From: Sphingomonas sp.
Lineage (GTDB): Bacteria; Pseudomonadota; Alphaproteobacteria; Sphingomonadales; Sphingomonadaceae
NCBI GenBank assembly: GCA_003248865.1
Contig: QFPK01000012.1
Location: 35,384 to 99,383 of the forward strand
Direction: 5' to 3'
Length of the DNA: 64,000 nucleotides
Below the pieces are notes generated by a model. That model searched no databases, had not been told where the DNA came from, and saw only the letters and a list, made by a program, of their open reading frames with translations. A program made the position numbers and the translations under genes. Below are positions 60,736 to 64,000 of the stretch, piece after piece (the stretch's first letter is position 1; the number at the start of each line of letters is the position of its first letter).

Positions 60736-62388
60736 TTTCGGTTCAAAGGCGCGAACGCCTAGCACCGCCGCCTCTACGCCAGAGGCGGCGGTTAGGGTTC
60801 GGAGCAACTCACTGCGCAGGCCGCGAATCCGAACCTCCGTCTTGCTGACCACCTCGACGCGCTGCGCGACCGCCCGGATATGATCGCGGGCAAATGAGCC
60901 ATCGCCCTGACGCAGCTTCTTGCGCGCCGCCATCGCAAAGGCACGCAGGCTCTCTGGCGTGATCGCAGGACCGATCTTCTCGATATGCGCCACCGCCCGC
61001 TCGGCATCGCCCCTGGCTTGATCGCGGGTTGCCGTCAGTTCGGCGATCCGATCCTTGAGCGACGAATCGCTCACGTCGATCACACCATTCTCGATCGCGT
61101 CATAGAGTCGCTTGAGCTTCGCTTCGGCCTCGGTCGCGCGGCGCTCCAGATCGGCGACATGGAGCCGCCGCTGATCCACCCATTCGTCGCGGCGTTCGAG
61201 AATCTGATCCATCATCTCTTCAAGCCGCTTCGGATCGAGCAGTCGCCACTCTAGATGCCCGACTACGGCTTCGTTCAGCCGATCCATCGGGACCGTGATG
61301 CCAGGGCAGCCCTTCGCGCCCTGCCGCGCCTTCGTGGAGCAAGTGTAATAGCGATACTCGCGGCCGACGCTGCTGGTGCCGGTGCGCAGCGTCATTGCGC
61401 CGCCGCAGCACGCGCAGAAGCAGATACCCGTGAGCAGCGTTGGGCCGCCCACGGCCATCGGCGGCATCATCTTCGGGCTGCGTGCCTTGAGCGACCGCTG
61501 CACGGCCTCGAACTCCGCCTCCGAGACGATGGCGGGCACTTCCATGATCGCGTGCTCGCTCTCGGGCTTGGGGGCTTTGGTGCGATAATCCCGATAGTTG
61601 AACTTGTGCTGGCCGATATAGGTCGTGCGGGTGAGCACCTGATGCACGGCTCCAAGCCCCCAGCGCCCGCCGTCGCGGGTGCGGATATTGTTGTCGTTGA
61701 GCCAGGTCGCGATTGCCTTGAGGCCCATCGGCCCGTTGTCATCAACGCCGTTCAGCGCCATCCGGTAGATGCGCCGCACCGTCTCGGCCTGGATCGGGTC
61801 GATCTCCAGCTTCTTCTTGATCTTCGCGCCGCGGTGGCCAGCCTCGACGATCCGATAGCCGATGGGTGGCCGCGCGCCGTTCCAGAAGCCTTGCCGCGCA
61901 TTCTCCTTCATCGATCGCAGCGTGTGCTTGCCGTTCTCTTTCGACTGATATTCGTCGAACAGCGTCATGATCTGGCGCATCATCACGCTCATCGGATCGT
62001 CGCCCAAATCTTGCGTAATCGAGATCAGCCGCACGCCATTCTTCGCCAGCTTGCGGACGTAGAACTCGAACTGAAACTGGTCGCGGAAGAAGCGCGAGAA
62101 GCTGTGGACCAGGATCACGTTGAACGGCGACGGCTTCTGCATCGCTGCGTCGATCATCGCCTGAAATGCCGGCCGACGATCATCGGTCGCGGTGTTGCCC
62201 GGTTCGACGAACTCGGCCGCGACCTCCCAGCCGCGCGACAGGCAATAGCCTTCGATCTGGCGGCGCTGGTCGGGGATCGACAGGTCGCTCTCGGCCTGGC
62301 GGCCGGTGGAAACGCGCAGATAGAGCGCGGCGCGAGCTATTGCCATGACCGGCGGGGTGTCCTCGACGCGAAGGGCGGCGTCGGTCAT
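60694..62388 (-). CDS. Large serine recombinase (site-specific integrase)
   Basis: 564 aa. Resolvase domain with catalytic S27 in LYLRVSTGRQAESDLSIPDQR, HSFSRFFRDQFQFEFYVRKL; recombinase domain (PPIGYRIVEAGHRGAKIKKKLEIDP, GGRWGLGAVHQVLTRTTYIGQ); zinc ribbon CFCACCGG...YYTCSTKARQGAKGCPG; and a C-terminal coiled coil. AAGGAGG precedes ATG 62388. The final residues RARQDSNLRHSA are encoded antisense to the tRNA 3' half, an end commonly seen when an integrase gene abuts its tRNA attachment site. It should integrate the element whose left end is at the tRNA. Confidence 0.94.
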   Translation of the reverse strand: MTDAALRVEDTPPVMAIARAALYLRVSTGRQAESDLSIPDQRRQIEGYCLSRGWEVAAEFVEPGNTATDDRRPAFQAMIDAAMQKPSPFNVILVHSFSRFFRDQFQFEFYVRKLAKNGVRLISITQDLGDDPMSVMMRQIMTLFDEYQSKENGKHTLRSMKENARQGFWNGARPPIGYRIVEAGHRGAKIKKKLEIDPIQAETVRRIYRMALNGVDDNGPMGLKAIATWLNDNNIRTRDGGRWGLGAVHQVLTRTTYIGQHKFNYRDYRTKAPKPESEHAIMEVPAIVSEAEFEAVQRSLKARSPKMMPPMAVGGPTLLTGICFCACCGGAMTLRTGTSSVGREYRYYTCSTKARQGAKGCPGITVPMDRLNEAVVGHLEWRLLDPKRLEEMMDQILERRDEWVDQRRLHVADLERRATEAEAKLKRLYDAIENGVIDVSDSSLKDRIAELTATRDQARGDAERAVAHIEKIGPAITPESLRAFAMAARKKLRQGDGSFARDHIRAVAQRVEVVSKTEVRIRGLRSELLRTLTAASGVEAAVLGVRAFEPKWRARQDSNLRHSA

Positions 62389-62406
62389 GGCCTTATCCTC
62401 CTTAGT

Positions 62407-62655
62407 TCACGGCAGGGGGCCGAACAGGTCGTCCAGCTCCTTGCGCAAATGGCCTTCGATGACGCGCAACTCGGCGTCGCCGATCGGCACCCGCTCGGGC
62501 CAATCGTCCGTGACCGCGAATGGCCCGCAATCTTTGATGGCGCGAGCGCGGGACGGCGCGCGCTTCGCTGGCGCCTGCATATAGTCGTGCAGGTCGTCGA
62601 GACCGTCCGACCAGCCGCGCGGCGCGCGACGACGACGTTTGCGAGACAGGGCCAT
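62407..62655 (-). CDS. Small protein of unknown function upstream of the recombinase
   Basis: 82 aa: a basic N-terminus (MALSRKRRRRAPRGW) then acidic/hydrophobic sequence (GLDDLHDYM, IKDCGPFAVTDDWPERVPIGDAELRVIEGHLRKELDDLFGPLP). Ends 18 bp before the recombinase start on the same strand, so probably co-transcribed. No domain recognised. An alternative 144-aa frame on the same strand (62385-62819) has poorer amino-acid composition. The 127 bp up to the ParE-like gene show nothing else. Confidence 0.6.
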   Translation of the reverse strand: MALSRKRRRRAPRGWSDGLDDLHDYMQAPAKRAPSRARAIKDCGPFAVTDDWPERVPIGDAELRVIEGHLRKELDDLFGPLP

Positions 62656-62782
62656 GCGCCGATGCTGATGCCCGGCTGGGCTGGGTGCAAACGGTCCGGC
62701 CCGGCGTAGCGCAGATAAGTGTTCAGGGCGGCTTTGCCGCCGAACGCCGCGTCGCGGCCCGTGGTCGCCAGCGCCATCGCCG

Positions 62783-63076
62783 TTACTCCTCCGACTCGAA
62801 GCTGCGGTTTTCGCGGCAATGCCAGAGGCGCAGAATGAAGATGGTCGCCGCTACGAGCTCGTAGCGCATCTCGTAATTGCCCACGATGATCCGGCGGACC
62901 TCGCGCGGCTCATAGGCTTCCAGCTTCTCGCCGATCCTCGGATAATCGAGCAGCCGATCCGGTGCGTGGGCGAGCTGCTGGACCACGCGCGCTGCCGCTT
63001 CGGGCGCGACCGGGCTCAGATGCTCGTGCAGACGCACAAGGTCCGACGACGCCTTGCTGGTCCACTGGATCTTCAT
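62783..63076 (-). CDS. ParE/RelE-type toxin
   Basis: 97 aa from ATG 63076. KIQWTSKASSDLVRLHEHLSPVAPEAAARVVQQLAHAPDRLLDYPRIGEKLEAYEPREVRRIIVGNYEMRYELVAATIFILRLWHCRENR follows the ParE pattern (xxWTxxAxxDLxxI...YPRxG...EVRxI..GxYxIRYxV...IxILRVWHxREdR). ParE toxins inhibit gyrase (family knowledge). Overlaps the antitoxin gene by four bases, the usual antitoxin-first arrangement; likely stabilises the element. Confidence 0.9.
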   Translation of the reverse strand: MKIQWTSKASSDLVRLHEHLSPVAPEAAARVVQQLAHAPDRLLDYPRIGEKLEAYEPREVRRIIVGNYEMRYELVAATIFILRLWHCRENRSFESEE

Positions 63077-63342
63077 TTGATCGGTGAGGGCAGCGGTTTG
63101 TCCGTCCCAAGGCTGTCGGCCCATGCCGTGATCGCCTGGTGGTCGATCACCCGTCCGGCATCGACGTCATCAAGGGCTTCGAGCGTCATCCGGTGACGTT
63201 CCTCCTCCTGATCGACCCATGCGGCGAGCGCTTGTTTCATCACCCAGCCGCGCGAGCGTTCGAGCCGCGAGGCCATCGCTTCAACCTTTTCCGCGAGCCC
63301 CAAGGGGACGTGCGCGGTCAATACCTTCGTCTCAGTCGCCAT
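63073..63342 (-). CDS. Ribbon-helix-helix antitoxin of the ParE pair
   Basis: 89 aa from ATG 63342, preceded by GGCAGGTG. N-terminal RHH/CopG-type DNA-binding segment (ETKVLTAHVPLGLAEKVEAMASRLERSRGWVMKQALAAWVDQEEE) and a C-terminal toxin-binding tail (VDAGRVIDHQAITAWADSLGTDKPLP), the usual StbD/ParD-like layout. Should repress its own promoter; the AT-rich stretch at 63360-63382 (TGATTAAAATATAATCG) probably contains that promoter/operator. Confidence 0.88.
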   Translation of the reverse strand: MATETKVLTAHVPLGLAEKVEAMASRLERSRGWVMKQALAAWVDQEEERHRMTLEALDDVDAGRVIDHQAITAWADSLGTDKPLPSPIK

Positions 63343-63360
63343 GTTTATCACCTGCCATCA

Positions 63361-63390
63361 ATCTGATTAAAATATAATCGAAATGACGAG
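63361..63390 (-). promoter_or_regulatory. AT-rich candidate promoter/operator of the toxin-antitoxin pair
   Basis: ATCTGATTAAAATATAATCG: an abrupt AT-rich patch in high-GC DNA, containing the imperfect inverted repeat GATTA-AAATA-TAATC (63364-63378) suitable for RHH dimers, just upstream of the antitoxin start. Confidence 0.5.
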
Positions 63391-63399
63391 AAAGGCAAG

Positions 63400-63803
63400 T
63401 TGGGCGGGGGGGGCGCCTCCCTGCGGGACCGCCGCTCTATCTCCGCTGCACTCCGACCGAGCCCCTGACGGGTCTCGTCCCTGCCGGGTGACGATCAGCA
63501 TGGCGGGTTGGCGCTGACGCGCTGGTTGGCAATCCGCATCGCGGATTGTCGCTATTCAATGCTGCGGAGATCGGGCCAGGGCTGCGCCGGCCCGATCGCG
63601 CTGCTGTGTCGTTTCACTCCCGCGATGGGGTGGGCGTCGCTTCCCTTTAGGCCCGCCGCGCCGGGCCGCAACGCGCGTGGCCGCGCTTACTTCCTCTTCG
63701 TTCCAGCCCTTCGGGTGCGTCCCGGCTCCGTCGGCGGGCCTGCCGGTCGCTTCTTCGCCGCCCACCCCATTCCGGGGTGAGTGCGGTTTTTAGGAGAAGT
63801 GTG
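63400..63803 (+). ncRNA. Gene-free 400-bp leader region with possible structured RNA ahead of the ParB-like gene
   Basis: No convincing open frame. Twelve-bp complementary segments ATGGGGTGGGCG (63625-63636) and CGCCCACCCCAT (63759-63770) enclose a GC-rich, self-complementary stretch (GGGCCCGCCGCGCCGGGCC-like). A competing hairpin CACCCC ATTCC GGGGTG (63763-63779) is followed by GTGCGGTTTTTAGG just before the ribosome site. The mutually exclusive pairings would suit an attenuator or untranslated regulatory leader. Inference only. Confidence 0.35.
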
Positions 63804-63902
63804 ATGAACGCTGTTACCGAAACCGTTGCTGCCGAGCCTGTATCGGGCGTCGAGATTTTCGTGCCGCTCGCCAAGCTCAAGAAGTCCCCGCGCAACGCCC
63901 GT
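63804..63902 (+). pseudogene. ParB-like protein, N-terminal fragment
   Basis: AGGAGAAGTGTG then ATG 63804: MNAVTETVAAEPVSGVEIFVPLAKLKKSPRNAR, the start of the ParB/RepB-nuclease-domain proteins found on alphaproteobacterial plasmids and integrative elements, which normally continue with a basic KxPH motif and EALAASI. Here the frame diverges after codon 33 into unrelated sequence, and the DNA downstream encodes part of an integrase in another frame. The gene is therefore disrupted. Confidence 0.65.
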
Positions 63903-63904
63903 AT

Positions 63905-64000
63905 GGGCGCTCGACGATCAACGATCGGGTCCGCACAGTCTGCCGCTTTTATGGCTGGGCGCATCAGCGGAGCTGGATCGTGGAGCTGCCGTTCCATTAC
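63905..64000 (+). pseudogene. Tyrosine recombinase (phage integrase) internal fragment
   Basis: In frame 63905-64000: GRSTINDRVRTVCRFY then GWAHQRSWIVELPFHY. This looks like the core-binding (SAM-like) domain of tyrosine integrases (typical pattern TxNxRLxxLxxFYxWAxxxGxIxxxPF). The N-terminus of such a protein is missing because the ParB-like 5' end occupies its place. The catalytic domain would lie beyond the window, so whether it is expressed as a fusion by frameshift is unknown. Confidence 0.5.

Noticed and set aside
61255..62709. 484-codon plus-strand frame opposite the recombinase
   Set aside because: Recombinase motifs are complete on the minus strand; the plus frame has no recognisable content.
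62385..62819. 144-codon minus-strand alternative to the small gene at 62407-62655
   Set aside because: Cys/Ser/Arg-rich composition of a shifted frame; the 82-aa frame has more plausible protein-like sequence, although certainty is limited.

Overview
This looks like about 64 kb of chromosome from a high-GC alphaproteobacterium, most likely a member of Sphingomonadales (inference from gene content; no 16S gene is present). Pointers are the two supernumerary complex I subunits typical of mitochondria and alphaproteobacteria (NDUFA12-like at 13841-14212, NDUFS4-like at 59180-59461), the split b/b' ATP synthase operon atpI-atpB-atpE-atpF'-atpF, the rluD-rpoH pair, the DUF2155-mlaD-NDUFA12 block and a protein with two cold-shock domains. 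Nearly all of positions 1-60650 is ordinary, densely packed core genome. The last 3.3 kb is the left edge of an integrated element at a tRNA-Arg gene.

Layout. 1-6400: biotin-dependent carboxylase alpha subunit (cut by the window edge), YqgE, a peroxiredoxin, a dienelactone hydrolase, a 460-bp gene-free block with a perfect parS-like centromere site between inverted arms, then DUF2147, dapD and a HAD phosphatase. 6400-15400: a lipoprotein subtilisin-autotransporter, DegP-type protease, Tat-exported amidase, aat, and envelope and respiration genes. 15500-20500: CoxG-XdhC-MobA-like operon for molybdenum hydroxylase maturation, rpoH, rluD, a JAMM peptidase and a small cold-shock protein. 20800-31750: DnaJ/TerB protein, EamA permease, cell-wall amidase, a PQQ-propeller lipoprotein of foreign look, a metC-type enzyme followed by S1/P1 nuclease, mtnP, apt and folP, and two tandem small lipoproteins. 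31800-46700: sulfotransferase, serine hydrolase, TraB protein, acyl-CoA ligase, and the coupled block glyQ-glyS-ppdK-CoA transferase-hydrolase-FAD oxidoreductase, then a DsbA-like lipoprotein. 46700-60540: smc, atp operon, chorismate mutase, polyprenyl diphosphate synthase, hrpB, M48 protease, NDUFS4-like protein, lrgBA. 60659-64000: tRNA-Arg(TCT), large serine recombinase, a small unknown protein, a ParE/RHH toxin-antitoxin pair, and a broken ParB-like gene joined to an integrase fragment.

The most unusual thing here is a family of multi-hairpin intergenic elements: five complete or nearly complete copies, one degenerate copy, and one copy split into two halves by the propeller lipoprotein gene. 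All lie in the same orientation, most between convergent genes. Their stems are conserved by compensatory base changes rather than by sequence. In two copies a smaller palindromic element sits inside the central hairpin loop, in opposite orientations in the two copies. A parS site and smc in the same window suggest proximity to the replication origin, but no oriC was seen.

Functional links: MtnP releases adenine that Apt converts to AMP; XdhC and the MobA-like transferase serve molybdenum cofactor enzymes; SMC acts on chromosomes loaded by ParB at parS; IspB probably makes the ubiquinone tail used by the complex I whose accessory subunits are encoded here.
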